From Exiguobacterium acetylicum (GTDB lineage: Bacteria; Bacillota; Bacilli; Exiguobacteriales; Exiguobacteriaceae): a stretch of 64,000 nucleotides of DNA. A program made the translations under genes and the position numbers. Below the pieces are notes generated by a model. That model ran no database searches. It was not told where the DNA came from and saw only the letters and a list, made by a program, of their open reading frames with translations. Location of the stretch: positions 1,018,001 through 1,082,000 of the forward strand of contig NZ_CP081878.1 in NCBI RefSeq assembly GCF_022170825.1. Reading direction: 5' to 3'. Positions within the stretch are counted from its first letter, which is position 1; each line of letters opens with the position of its first letter. Below, piece after piece: positions 44,976 to 55,014 of the stretch.

Positions 44976-46523
44976 ATGCAGGAGCAAGAAGATTTCAAAC
45001 AACTGGACATGCGTTACGAGGAAGCGGAGCTTCGATCGAAACGTAAAAATCCATCTTGGATCGACCGGGCATGGACGTTCTTCTCGTCTGTCAAAGTCGG
45101 GTTGTGGTTGATTGCCTTGATCATCATCGCAAGTGGAGTCGGGACGATTTTCCCACAAGAGATGTATATTCCACAGGCAACACCACCGGAAGAGTTTTAT
45201 CAAAAAGAATACGGTACAGCTGGTGATATCTATTATACGTTAGGATTCCATAATCTTTTTGAATCGTGGTGGTATATTGGGTTAATCACGCTTTTACTAC
45301 TATCGATCATCATTGTGTCAATTGACCGATTCTTCCCGCTCTACCGAGCATTGAAGAAACAACCGGTCATCCAGTCGGACCGTTTCATGAACGGTCAGCG
45401 ATTTGGCGCGGAAGCGACTGGAGATGTCAAAACAATCGATGCGATCGCACCGTTGCTAGAGAAAAAAGGATATAAAGTCCGTCGACAAGACGGAGCACTC
45501 TTGGCTGAAAAGCAACGTTTCGGGCGTTGGGGTCCATATATCAATCACATCGGACTCGTCTTATTCTTCGGTGGTGCAATGCTTCGGGTCGTACCGGGCA
45601 TGCACGAAGATGAATTGCTCTGGTTACGCGAAGGGGAGACGTTGCCCATCGAGGCGACGGACAATCAGTACTACCTAAAGAACGAAGCGTTCAACATCGA
45701 GTTCTATGATCCTGAGAAGGTCGATGAGAAGTTCAAGAAGTCACTTGAAGCAGCAGGCGGAAACGTACCGAAGAACTATGATACGAAGATGACGCTGTAT
45801 AAGAAAGTCGGCGAAACATCCGATTTCAAACCGGAGCTTGAAGAAATCAAGTCAGGTGAGACGGCAGTCAACCGCCCATTCGAATTCGATGATTATCAAG
45901 TCTTCCAAGAACAGTATGCGGCAGATCCGGAATTCAAGACGATGTCGTTTAATATCGTCAACCAGAAGACGGACAAAGTCGTCGATACAATCAAAGTCGA
46001 CTTGCGTGAACCGAAAGAAACTTATGCTTTAAAAGATGGATATGAAGTCGAACTGAAGGACTTCCTTCCGGACTTCGTCGTCAAAGATGGTCAGCCAACG
46101 ACGAACTCGGGACGTCCAGTCAATCCAGCCTTCGTCTTCAGTATCAAGTCACCGGAACACCCGAAAGGTGAGCGGAGTTTGATTGGTATCAAGCTCAACG
46201 TCGGTGGAGATGAGAACCAGTACAAGATGGCATTCGCCGGTACGGAACTCTCGAACATCTCGGGTGTCCGGATTAAAAAAGATTTGACGCTACCGTTCCT
46301 GTTTGCAGGTGGTATCATCTTCATGGCAGGCCTATTGATCGGAATGTACTGGCCGCACCGTCGTCTCTGGTTACGTGAGAAGAACGGTCGCATCCAGATT
46401 GCTGGATTTACGAACAAAAATGCATTGGGGCTTCAAAAAGAAGCTAATCTCGCGTTGACGGAAGTCGGTCTACCAGAACTTGAGGATCGACAAAAGTTGC
46501 GGGAAGAGGGGGAAGCTAAATGA
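44976..46523 (+). CDS. resB: ResB cytochrome c biogenesis protein
   Basis: 515 residues: three N-terminal helices starting near FFSSVKVGLWLIALIIIASGVGTIFP, a large external domain (about 200-440) and a last helix (about 448-468). ResB with ResC forms the System II haem lyase that attaches haem to apocytochrome c. Overlaps resC by four bases (ATGA). Confidence 0.95.
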   Translation: MQEQEDFKQLDMRYEEAELRSKRKNPSWIDRAWTFFSSVKVGLWLIALIIIASGVGTIFPQEMYIPQATPPEEFYQKEYGTAGDIYYTLGFHNLFESWWYIGLITLLLLSIIIVSIDRFFPLYRALKKQPVIQSDRFMNGQRFGAEATGDVKTIDAIAPLLEKKGYKVRRQDGALLAEKQRFGRWGPYINHIGLVLFFGGAMLRVVPGMHEDELLWLREGETLPIEATDNQYYLKNEAFNIEFYDPEKVDEKFKKSLEAAGGNVPKNYDTKMTLYKKVGETSDFKPELEEIKSGETAVNRPFEFDDYQVFQEQYAADPEFKTMSFNIVNQKTDKVVDTIKVDLREPKETYALKDGYEVELKDFLPDFVVKDGQPTTNSGRPVNPAFVFSIKSPEHPKGERSLIGIKLNVGGDENQYKMAFAGTELSNISGVRIKKDLTLPFLFAGGIIFMAGLLIGMYWPHRRLWLREKNGRIQIAGFTNKNALGLQKEANLALTEVGLPELEDRQKLREEGEAK

Positions 46524-47686
46524 ATTTGCTTCAGTTGAGCAGTAACCTGCTCCTTACATCATTCATCGTCTACCTCGTCAGTACAGGATTCTTCGCTGTA
46601 GCGACGAGTGGTAAAAAAGGACCGACGCGTTCTGGTAAAATCGCCTTTACGCTCGCCATCATCGGTTTCCTCGCTCAGCTCGGGTATTTCTTTACCCGCT
46701 GGGCAGGAGCTGGGCACGTTCCGGTCTCGAACTTATATGAATACACGACATTCTTCGGCATGATGATGGTACTCGGATTCTTGATCGTCTATGCGATCTA
46801 CAAAAACAATGTCCTCGGTTTAGTTGCGATGCCAGTTGCGTTGCTCGTCATCGCTTATGCGTCGATGTTCCCGGATGAAGTCCAACCATTGATTCCAGCA
46901 CTTCAAAGCGTCTGGCTTAAAATCCACGTCACGACAGCTGCACTCGGCGAAGGAATCCTTGCCGTCAGTTTCGCGACAGGATTGTTGTACTTGATTCACG
47001 CAACGGATTTCAGCAAGGAATCGAAAACACGTACATGGCTTGAAGTCGTCATGTTCTCACTCGCTTGTGTCGTCGGTTACATCTTAGTCGGTCTATTGTT
47101 CAAAGCGACGGGATCGGCTTCGACGATTGAATACGTAGCGAAGAACGGTGCGACAATGACGCACGACTATGCGATGCCTGTCTTGACAGGTCCTGAAGGC
47201 GGAAAAGTATTATCGGGTTCAGGTGCTGTCATCGAATTACCAAACTTCTTGAACGCGAACAAAGTCAATACGGTCCTTTGGTCAGTCATTGGTGGCGTCG
47301 TTTTATACGTCTTGCTTCGTTTCGTCATCTTACGGAAGCGTCTTGCTGAAAGCTTAAAGCCGATTGCGCGTAAAATTGATCTTGAAACAGCGGATGAAAT
47401 CAGCTACCGCTCTGTTGCGATTGGTCTTCCGATCTTCATTCTTGGCGGTCTGATCTTCGCAATGATTTGGGCGCAAATGGCATGGAGCCGTTATTGGGGC
47501 TGGGACCCGAAAGAGGTTTGGGCACTGATCACGATGCTCTTCTATGTGTTCTATCTCCACATGCGCATCCAGCGTGGTTGGATCGGTAAAAAATCAGCGT
47601 GGTTATGTGTCGGTGGATTTGCCGTCATCATGTTCAACCTCGTCTTCGTTAACCTTGTCGTAGCAGGATTACACTCTTACGCATAA
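46520..47686 (+). CDS. resC: ResC/CcsA cytochrome c biogenesis protein
   Basis: 388 residues, about eight helices; WGWDPKEVWALI is the WWD motif that binds haem. It carries haem across the membrane with ResB. A long external loop (about 215-250) is present. A terminator separates it from resDE. Confidence 0.95.
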   Translation: MNLLQLSSNLLLTSFIVYLVSTGFFAVATSGKKGPTRSGKIAFTLAIIGFLAQLGYFFTRWAGAGHVPVSNLYEYTTFFGMMMVLGFLIVYAIYKNNVLGLVAMPVALLVIAYASMFPDEVQPLIPALQSVWLKIHVTTAALGEGILAVSFATGLLYLIHATDFSKESKTRTWLEVVMFSLACVVGYILVGLLFKATGSASTIEYVAKNGATMTHDYAMPVLTGPEGGKVLSGSGAVIELPNFLNANKVNTVLWSVIGGVVLYVLLRFVILRKRLAESLKPIARKIDLETADEISYRSVAIGLPIFILGGLIFAMIWAQMAWSRYWGWDPKEVWALITMLFYVFYLHMRIQRGWIGKKSAWLCVGGFAVIMFNLVFVNLVVAGLHSYA

Positions 47687-47693
47687 GGAAAGG

Positions 47694-47728
47694 AAAGCAG
47701 CGGATCCGGAAACGGTCCGCTGCTTTTT
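47694..47728 (+). terminator. Terminator of resABC
   Basis: AAAGCAGCGGA and its exact complement, then TTTTT; implies resDE has its own promoter. Confidence 0.88.
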
Positions 47729-47856
47729 CATATTTGTCTCATCAATGTGCCTCTTTTCGGAGAAGTCAGCCAGAGCAAGCCATTCTTTTCGTTTCATAGT
47801 ATACTAAAAGAGTAGTAGGATAGAGGAGTAGAGTTTAGTTCATAGGAGGAGACAGC

Positions 47857-48573
47857 ATGTCAGAAGAAGCACGTATTTTAGTCGTCGACGATGAAGAACG
47901 GATTCGTCGCCTGTTGAAGATGTATCTGGAGCGGGAAAATTTCACGATCGAGGAAGCAGACAATGGAGAGACGGCGCTTGAAATGGCGCTTGAGACAGAA
48001 TACGATGTCATTCTCCTCGACTTAATGATGCCGAAGATGGACGGGATGCAAGTCTGTGAAGAACTGCGGAAAACAAAAGCGACGCCTATCGTCATGTTGA
48101 CGGCAAAAGGCGAAGAGACAAACCGTGTTCATGGGTTTGAGATGGGGGCGGATGATTATATCGTTAAACCATTCAGTCCACGTGAAGTCGTCTTGCGCGT
48201 CAAAGCAATCCTTCGTCGAGCAAGCGCGACGAAATTCCTCCATACGGATGCGAAGACGAAAGATGTCATCGTCTTCCCACATTTGACGATCGACAATGAC
48301 GCACATCGCGTGACGGTCGAGTCGCAAGAAGTTAACTTAACACCAAAGGAATACGAACTGCTGTATTTCTTGGCCAAACAAACGGACAAGGTATTCTCGC
48401 GCGAACAACTACTCAAGGAAGTCTGGAACTATGAATTTTTCGGAGATCTTCGGACGGTCGATACGCACGTCAAACGTCTGCGTGAAAAATTGAATCGTTT
48501 GTCGCCGAACGCCGCTCAAATGATCACGACGGTCTGGGGTGTCGGATACAAGTTCGAGAATAGTCCAACCTGA
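47857..48573 (+). CDS. resD: Response regulator ResD
   Basis: 238 residues: receiver with DDEE at 11-14, phospho-acceptor Asp55 (LLDLMMPKMDG) and Lys in VKPFSPREV; OmpR-type winged helix with RTVDTHVKRLREKL. Controls respiration genes, including resABC and ctaA in bacilli, in low oxygen or with NO. It follows the ABC genes with 170 bases between. Confidence 0.94.
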   Translation: MSEEARILVVDDEERIRRLLKMYLERENFTIEEADNGETALEMALETEYDVILLDLMMPKMDGMQVCEELRKTKATPIVMLTAKGEETNRVHGFEMGADDYIVKPFSPREVVLRVKAILRRASATKFLHTDAKTKDVIVFPHLTIDNDAHRVTVESQEVNLTPKEYELLYFLAKQTDKVFSREQLLKEVWNYEFFGDLRTVDTHVKRLREKLNRLSPNAAQMITTVWGVGYKFENSPT

Positions 48574-48575
48574 CG

Positions 48576-50303
48576 ATGAAATGGTTGCAAAGCGTTGTCA
48601 TTAAACTATGGGGTACGATTTTGTTACTCGTTTCAGTCGTCTTGATTGCCTTGACGATCTTGTTACTTGAATTTTTCAACTCGTTTCATATCGAACAGGA
48701 GCGGGGGCACCTTGCAAAGCTTGGTCAACAAGTCGAGACCGTCTTTCAGGCGCACTCCGGCATCGAGGAAGGATCGAGTACCGCTGTTGAAATCACCGAT
48801 ATTTATGGCGCGACACTGATCGCGAAGACCCAGGACGATTCTGTCGAAGCAAACATCTCACAAGCGAAAGCGAACCGGATCATCAAGGAACTTGAACGCC
48901 AGAACTGGAAAGCAATCGATGGTGAAGAGGGAGAGACGGCAATCGGGAACTATGAGACGTTTGATGGAAAGGCGGCACTTGCGTACCGAGCACCGCTCAT
49001 TACGGATAGCGGCAATGGCACGATCTACCTGATCGAACAATTGACGAATATCGAGCAAGCGAATGAGGGTGCACGCCAAATCATTCAACTCTGTGTCTTG
49101 TTAGCGATCATCGGGACGACAGTCTTTGCTTTCTTCCTCTCAACGCGGATTACGGCACCACTGCGGACGATTCGCCAAGCCGTCGTTGAGGCGGGTGAGG
49201 GGAAATTCGATCAAAGTTTGACGCAACGGTCGCGCGATGAGATTGGTGACTTGGCGCTTGCTTTTAACGAGATGAGTAGCCAACTCAATCAATACGTCAC
49301 GGATCTCGATAAGGAACGGCATCTACTCTCCTCGATTCTGCGCTGTATGGCAGACGGGGTGTTGACGTTTTCGAAATCAGGTGAGCTACTCGCGACGAAT
49401 CCACCGGCAGAGGCATTCCTTGCAGGTTCTCCGGTTCCGGACGAACTGATCGAGCTGTTCCAGACGGTCATGCAAGAAGAGACGGAGATGACCGTGTCCT
49501 TCGAGCGAGAGGGACGCTTCTACATCATCATCGTCAGTCCGTTGCTTGAACAAGAAGAACAGATTGGAGCAGTCGCAGTCTTACGTGACATGACGGAAGC
49601 ACAACAACTTGAAAAGATGCGCGCTGATTTTGTTGCGAATGTCAGTCATGAACTTCGGACACCACTCGTCATGTTGCAAGGGTATTCGGAAGCGATCGTC
49701 GACGGGATGACCGAAAGTGATGAGGCGACAAAGGAATTCGCTTCGATCATTTACGATGAATCACAACGGCTGTCACGTCTCGTCAATGATTTACTCGATC
49801 TTGCGCGGATGGAAGCGGGATATCAGGAGTTGCGAATCGAATCAGTCGAAGCCGTACCTTTCGCAGAGCGGGTCATCAAGAAGTTCAAACAAATGGGACG
49901 CGATAAGCAGGTCACGTTCTCTGTTGCTGGTCCGAACGTTGAGTTTGACGCTGATCCGGATCAGATGGAGCAAGTGTTGACGAATCTTCTCGGCAACGCG
50001 CTTCGTTATACGGAGAACGGTGAAATCAAGATTAAGATTGACGAAGATAGGGAAAACATGACATTATCCGTCATTGATTCAGGTGACGGGATTCCGGAAG
50101 AAGACTTACCATTTGTCTTTGATCGTTTCTATAAGGCAGATAAGGCGCGGACGCGCGGAAAGACCGGTACAGGAATCGGTCTAGCGATCGTCGCGAACGT
50201 CGTCCGTGCTCACGGTGGAGACGTCGAAGTCGACAGCCGCCTAGGAGAAGGAGCGACTTTCCGAATTCGATTACCAAAAAAACAAAGGAAGCGAACATTA
50301 TGA
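48576..50303 (+). CDS. resE: Sensor histidine kinase ResE
   Basis: 575 residues. TM1 about 7-32, extracytoplasmic sensor domain, TM2 about 170-190, HAMP about 191-243, PAS about 250-345, HisKA His358 in VSHELRTPLVML, HATPase with GTGIGLAI. Directly after resD, whose Asp55 it phosphorylates. A terminator stem covers its last codons. Confidence 0.94.
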   Translation: MKWLQSVVIKLWGTILLLVSVVLIALTILLLEFFNSFHIEQERGHLAKLGQQVETVFQAHSGIEEGSSTAVEITDIYGATLIAKTQDDSVEANISQAKANRIIKELERQNWKAIDGEEGETAIGNYETFDGKAALAYRAPLITDSGNGTIYLIEQLTNIEQANEGARQIIQLCVLLAIIGTTVFAFFLSTRITAPLRTIRQAVVEAGEGKFDQSLTQRSRDEIGDLALAFNEMSSQLNQYVTDLDKERHLLSSILRCMADGVLTFSKSGELLATNPPAEAFLAGSPVPDELIELFQTVMQEETEMTVSFEREGRFYIIIVSPLLEQEEQIGAVAVLRDMTEAQQLEKMRADFVANVSHELRTPLVMLQGYSEAIVDGMTESDEATKEFASIIYDESQRLSRLVNDLLDLARMEAGYQELRIESVEAVPFAERVIKKFKQMGRDKQVTFSVAGPNVEFDADPDQMEQVLTNLLGNALRYTENGEIKIKIDEDRENMTLSVIDSGDGIPEEDLPFVFDRFYKADKARTRGKTGTGIGLAIVANVVRAHGGDVEVDSRLGEGATFRIRLPKKQRKRTL

Positions 50304-50316
50304 GTCGCTTCCTTTC
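50285..50316 (+). terminator. Hairpin overlapping the end of resE
   Basis: Perfect ten-pair AAGGAAGCGA/TCGCTTCCTT whose left arm is resE coding and whose loop contains the stop. Only a short T run follows. Confidence 0.6.
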
Positions 50317-50336
50317 GCTATAGGAGTGAATGAAAA

Positions 50337-50885
50337 ATGAAAATTTACACGAAATCTGGCGATGAGGGAGAAACTTCTCTCGTTGGTGGTAGGGTCAAAA
50401 AAAATGATCGTTTGATCAGTTTGATGGGAGAACTCGATGAGCTCAATAGCTTCGTCGGACTTGCTCGGACGAAAGCATCATCGATTGAGGTGCGAGAGCA
50501 ATTAACAGTCATTCAACATGCCTTATTCGACTGTGGTAGTGATTTGATGTATATCGAACCACGACCATCACGATTGAGTCAGGAAGCGACAGTCGATTTA
50601 GAAAGTTGGATCGACAGTTTAACGGAGTTATCGCCACCACTCGATAAATTCATTTTACCAGGCGGAACGGAAGCAGCTGCGACGTTGCATGTGGCGCGGA
50701 CGGTCTGTCGTCGCGTCGAACGTTCGATGATCGATGTCCCTCAAGCAGCGCATCTACTACCGTTCATCAACCGACTCAGTGATTTCTTCTTTACAGCCGC
50801 TCGCTATGAGAATGCGGTTAAACAAAAAGCAGATATTGAATACGTCCGCAGTGCGCATGTATTCAAACGAAAGGATGGAGAGTAA
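50337..50885 (+). CDS. ATP:cob(I)alamin adenosyltransferase (PduO/YvqK type)
   Basis: 182 residues; MKIYTKSGDEGETSLVGGRVKK is the ATP-binding N-terminus, and VCRRVERS plus NRLSDFFFTAARYEN the conserved corrinoid site. Forms adenosylcobalamin. No other cobalamin genes are near. TAATG overlap couples it to ymfF, though the functions look unrelated. Confidence 0.92.
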   Translation: MKIYTKSGDEGETSLVGGRVKKNDRLISLMGELDELNSFVGLARTKASSIEVREQLTVIQHALFDCGSDLMYIEPRPSRLSQEATVDLESWIDSLTELSPPLDKFILPGGTEAAATLHVARTVCRRVERSMIDVPQAAHLLPFINRLSDFFFTAARYENAVKQKADIEYVRSAHVFKRKDGE

Positions 50886-52138
50886 TGAGTCAGTCATTCA
50901 GCACATGGAAAAAAGAAGGAACGAGCTTCCACCTCGTTCCGACCGATAAATTCAAGACGACGACGATCCTTGTCACTTTTTCGGCACCGCTCGAAGCGAA
51001 GACGTTAACAAGCCGTGCGATTTTGCCGTACATCATGGAAAAATCGACAGCTGCTTATCCGTCGATGAAAGCGTTACGTGAACCACTTGAAACACTATAT
51101 GATGCCGGTCTTTATGCGGACGCATCGAAGTTCGGAGAAGAGCACGTCATTTCCTTCCAGCTCGATGTCGTACGGGGAGAGCTTGTCCATCATCCGTCGC
51201 TCTTAAAAGAAGCACTCGAATTATTAGAGCAGATGGTGCTTTATCCTGATTTGACGGAAGGTGGCTTCCGCGAACAGTTCGTCAAACAAGAAAAACGACT
51301 CCATGCGTTACGGATCAGTTCACTGTATGACGATAAGATGCGTTACGCACAACAGCGTCTTCTCGAATTGATGGCACCAGGTGAAGCAGTCTCCCTGCCA
51401 TCTCTTGGAACACTGGAAGAACTTGAACAGATCACTCCGTCATCTTTGCGTGATACATACCGTTCGATGATCGAAGACGATCGAATCGACGTTTTCGTCG
51501 TCGGGCAGGTGACGCAAGACGAAATGGAAGATGCGTTATCCTTCTTGCCGTCACACTCGGAAAAAGTCAGTCATTACATTCCTGCTCAAAAAACAGTCAA
51601 TGGCGTGAAACGGTCGAGTGAAACACAACCGATCAAACAAGGGAAATTACATCTCGGTTACCGGGTAGCAGTTGATCCGACATCGGCTGATTCAATCCGT
51701 ATGCAAATCGTCAACGGTCTGTTCGGTGGCTTCCCGCACTCGAAGCTGTTCATGAATGTCCGTGAAAAAGAAAGTCTCGCCTACTACGCCGCTTCACGTT
51801 ATGCGGCATTGAATAGTGCACTCTATGTCTATGCCGGGGTCGACACAAAAGAAGCGGAACGTGCTGAGAAAATCATCTTAGAACAACTCGTTGATTTGAA
51901 GGCAGGACAGTTCACGGATGAAGAATTGACACAGACGAAGGCGATGTTAATCAATGCGCGTCGTCAAATCCTTGATCAACCAGGGCAGTTGATTGGTTGG
52001 TTGAATGGTTCGAAGATGCGTGGATTGACACTTGAAGATGAGATCCAAATCATCGAAACGGCGACACGTGAAGACGTCGTTCGATTAGCAGCGGCAATCG
52101 ATCTTGATGCCGTATATCTATTGCGAGGTGAAGAATGA
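50885..52138 (+). CDS. ymfF: M16 family peptidase-like protein YmfF (no zinc motif)
   Basis: 417 residues of an M16B-like fold. The HxxEH zinc site is absent in the N-terminal half (the corresponding region reads YIMEKSTAAYPS), so the protein is catalytically dead on its own. The C-terminal half has FPHSKLFMNVREKESLAYY, the conserved Arg/Tyr pair that completes the site of an M16 partner. Overlaps ymfH by four bases. Confidence 0.88.
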   Translation: MSQSFSTWKKEGTSFHLVPTDKFKTTTILVTFSAPLEAKTLTSRAILPYIMEKSTAAYPSMKALREPLETLYDAGLYADASKFGEEHVISFQLDVVRGELVHHPSLLKEALELLEQMVLYPDLTEGGFREQFVKQEKRLHALRISSLYDDKMRYAQQRLLELMAPGEAVSLPSLGTLEELEQITPSSLRDTYRSMIEDDRIDVFVVGQVTQDEMEDALSFLPSHSEKVSHYIPAQKTVNGVKRSSETQPIKQGKLHLGYRVAVDPTSADSIRMQIVNGLFGGFPHSKLFMNVREKESLAYYAASRYAALNSALYVYAGVDTKEAERAEKIILEQLVDLKAGQFTDEELTQTKAMLINARRQILDQPGQLIGWLNGSKMRGLTLEDEIQIIETATREDVVRLAAAIDLDAVYLLRGEE

Positions 52139-53406
52139 TGGAACAACTGACTTATCACGATACAGACGAAACGGTATACCACGAGCAGCTCGATAACGGG
52201 TTATCGGTCTACTTGTTGCAAAAAAAAGGCTACGAAAAGACGTATGCGACGTTTACGACACGTTATGGTTCGATTGATCAGCGATTCAAAAAAGGAGAGG
52301 AATGGGTCACGGTCCCGGACGGCATCGCCCATTTCCTTGAGCATAAGATGTTCGAATCAGAAAAAGGGGATGTCTTCCAAGAGTTCGGTCGCCTCGGTGC
52401 CTCAGCGAACGCCTTTACATCATTCTCGCGGACAGCCTATCTGTTCTCGGCAACATCGTTGATCGAACAAAATCTCGAGACGTTGATCGATTTCGTACAA
52501 GATCCGTACTTTACGCCGGAAAGCGTGGAGAAAGAGAAGGGAATCATTACGCAAGAGATCCAGATGTATCAAGATAATCCAGGCTGGCGTCTATTCTTTG
52601 GTTTGATTGAATCGATGTATGCATCGCATCCAGTCCGGATCGATATCGCGGGAACACCAGAATCAATCAATCAAATCACAGCCGATGACCTCTACACATG
52701 TTACCGTACGTTCTATCACCCATCGAACATGGTCTTGTTCGTCGTTGGTAACATCGACCCGGAAGAGACGCTTGCATTGATCAAGGCGAACCAAGCGAAG
52801 AAGGACTACACGGATCGCCCAGCGATCGAGCGGGATTATGGGCAAGAACCGCGCGGAGTGCATCGTCCACGGTTCGAACTTGAACTCGACGTTAAAACAC
52901 CTAAAGTATTGATTGGCTATAAAGACGAATCTCTTCGCGGCGAAGCGCAAGTCCGCCGGGAGTTGACGAGTGAATTGCTGTTGCATCTCTTATTCGATCA
53001 GACATCATCGACGTATTTAGAGCTCTATGAAGATGGATTGATTGATGATACGTTCAGCTTTGACTATTCGAGTGAAGAAGAGTTCGCCTTTGCGACGTTT
53101 GGAATGGAAACAGAAGACCCGGATAAATTCATCAATGCCTACGAGACATTGCTTCAAACGCGTCCTGACTTTTCAGAAGATGAAGTCACGCGTAAGCGAA
53201 ACATGATGCAAGGGAAATTCCTCCGCGCCTTGAACTCGCCGGAGTTCATCGCAAACCAGTTCTCGCGTCACGCACTTGCCGGTACGAATTTATTCACGCT
53301 TCCGACGATGATTGCGTCGATTACGAAAGAAGAGATTGAAGCTCGTTTTGATGAGTTGTTCGCTATTGAAAATCGAGCAATCTCGATCGTCAAACCATAC
53401 GCGTGA
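52135..53406 (+). CDS. ymfH: M16 zinc peptidase YmfH
   Basis: 423 residues; zinc site HFLEHKMFE (HxxEH, inverted zincin) near residue 64 with a downstream Glu in EKGIITQEIQMY. Active subunit of the likely YmfF-YmfH dimer. Presumed substrate is unknown; M16B enzymes degrade small peptides. Coupled at both ends: ymfF overlap and ymfI TGATG. Confidence 0.92.
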   Translation: MMEQLTYHDTDETVYHEQLDNGLSVYLLQKKGYEKTYATFTTRYGSIDQRFKKGEEWVTVPDGIAHFLEHKMFESEKGDVFQEFGRLGASANAFTSFSRTAYLFSATSLIEQNLETLIDFVQDPYFTPESVEKEKGIITQEIQMYQDNPGWRLFFGLIESMYASHPVRIDIAGTPESINQITADDLYTCYRTFYHPSNMVLFVVGNIDPEETLALIKANQAKKDYTDRPAIERDYGQEPRGVHRPRFELELDVKTPKVLIGYKDESLRGEAQVRRELTSELLLHLLFDQTSSTYLELYEDGLIDDTFSFDYSSEEEFAFATFGMETEDPDKFINAYETLLQTRPDFSEDEVTRKRNMMQGKFLRALNSPEFIANQFSRHALAGTNLFTLPTMIASITKEEIEARFDELFAIENRAISIVKPYA

Positions 53407-54110
53407 TGCGAATTCTCATCACGGGTGCGAGTGGTGCCATTGGTCTTGCGGCAGCGAAACAACTCGCTGTCGCCGGACATGAATTGGTGCTTCAGACGTA
53501 TCGACAGCAAGCGGTTTTAGAACGGATGATAGAGGAGTGGCCTGGGGAACACGTAATCCTGACTGTGAACTTGGCGGATGAGGCGGACTTGCAGACATTT
53601 TGTGCGACGTTACCGGTCGTCGATGCTTTCGTCCATTGTGCTGGAACGAGTTATAGCGGTTTGTTACTCGATCAATCGGCGACATCGATGCAGGAGCTTT
53701 GGAAAATCCATGTCGATGCCTTGATGCGAATCAGCCAAACGGTGACGCGGACAAAACCGTTTACGTCAAATCTTGCAATCGTCGTCGTCAGTAGTGTATT
53801 AGGGGAGCAAGGTGTCGCGGGTGAAGTTGCCTATTCGACCTGTAAGGCGGCGCAACTTGGATTCGTCAAAGCGTACAGCAAGGAGCTTGGGCCGATGCAT
53901 GGACGAATCAATGCGATCACACCGGGGTGGATCGATACTCCGATGAACGCGGTTTTTTCTGATGAGGAAAAGGAAGAGGCGATTGCTGAAATCCCTGTCG
54001 GTCGTTTCGGGAAAGCAGAGGAAGTCGCTTCTGCAATCCGTTACTTAGTGCATCCGGAATCCAGTTATGTGTCGGGAGCGATCCTTAAAATAGATGGTGC
54101 CTGGATGTGA
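53406..54110 (+). CDS. ymfI: SDR-family EF-P 5-aminopentanone reductase YmfI
   Basis: About 234 residues from the ATG overlapping the previous stop. RILITGASGAIGLAAAK loop, VHCAGTSYSG, and YSTCKAAQLGFVKAY with the catalytic Tyr and Lys. In B. subtilis YmfI reduces the 5-aminopentanone on elongation factor P to 5-aminopentanol; placement after ymfH supports the same role. Confidence 0.85.
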   Translation: MRILITGASGAIGLAAAKQLAVAGHELVLQTYRQQAVLERMIEEWPGEHVILTVNLADEADLQTFCATLPVVDAFVHCAGTSYSGLLLDQSATSMQELWKIHVDALMRISQTVTRTKPFTSNLAIVVVSSVLGEQGVAGEVAYSTCKAAQLGFVKAYSKELGPMHGRINAITPGWIDTPMNAVFSDEEKEEAIAEIPVGRFGKAEEVASAIRYLVHPESSYVSGAILKIDGAWM

Positions 54111-54204
54111 GCAGTGGAATTTCAGTTCAGGAATGCTTTTCATTTTTCAAAAAATCATTTAACATGAGGAATGGATAATCGTATTGATAGAGGAGGATGG
54201 GCGC

Positions 54205-54987
54205 GTGAGTGAGTTCGAGCAATGGTATCTCGAATATGAATTAAAGGTCAACCGTCCCGGTATACTCGGGGACATTGCTTCGTTGATGGGAATGTTACAT
54301 ATTTCGATCGTGACGATCAATGGTGTTGATCATCAACGACGTGGTATGTTATTGCAAACGAAACAACCGGATCAAATTCCACGACTCGCCGCTATTCTCA
54401 AGACGATGTCAACCATTGAGGTCATCAAACTACGAAAACCAAAGCTCCGAGACCGAATTGCGATTCGACACGGTCGTTATATCGATCAAAGTAGTGATGA
54501 GCGAAAGACGTTCCGCTTCGTTCGAGAAGACTTAGGGATTCTCGTCGATTTCATGGCAGAGCTGTGCAAACAGGATGGTCACTTGTTGATTGGTGTCCGT
54601 GGCATGCCGCGCGTCGGGAAGACGGAATCGATTGTCGCAGCAAGCGTCAGTGCGAATAAGAAATGGCTGTTCCTGTCATCGACGTTGATTAAACAGACAG
54701 TTCGAACGTCGTTGTTCGACGATGAGCGGACGGGTGATTATGTCTATATCATCGATGCGTTAGTATCGCAACGAAATTTCGATGAACGGCACTGGCAAAT
54801 CCTGCGCGAAGTCATGCGACTACCGGCGACGAAGATCGTCGAGCATCCGGACGCTTTCGTTAAATCAAGTGAATATACGTGGGATGATTTTGATTACATC
54901 ATTGAATTACGCAACACGACTGAAGAAATCATTGTGACTGAACTGCCTCGTTCCCATGGTGGAAATGATTGGTTCAACTTTGAATAA
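54205..54987 (+). CDS. ymfK: YmfK-like protein (DUF3388) with ACT-like start and P-loop motif
   Basis: About 260 residues from GTG 54205, with AGAGGAGG eight bases before it. N-terminus LKVNRPGILGDIASLMGMLHISIVTINGV resembles an ACT domain. A GMPRVGKTES sequence at about 135-144 has the GxxxxGKT form of a Walker A loop, and YVYIIDAL might be a Walker B-like strand. Function is not known. ymfJ, normally just upstream in B. subtilis, is not present. Confidence 0.8.
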   Translation: MSEFEQWYLEYELKVNRPGILGDIASLMGMLHISIVTINGVDHQRRGMLLQTKQPDQIPRLAAILKTMSTIEVIKLRKPKLRDRIAIRHGRYIDQSSDERKTFRFVREDLGILVDFMAELCKQDGHLLIGVRGMPRVGKTESIVAASVSANKKWLFLSSTLIKQTVRTSLFDDERTGDYVYIIDALVSQRNFDERHWQILREVMRLPATKIVEHPDAFVKSSEYTWDDFDYIIELRNTTEEIIVTELPRSHGGNDWFNFE

Positions 54988-55014
54988 GTATGAAAAATGG
55001 AAGGTGTGTTACCG

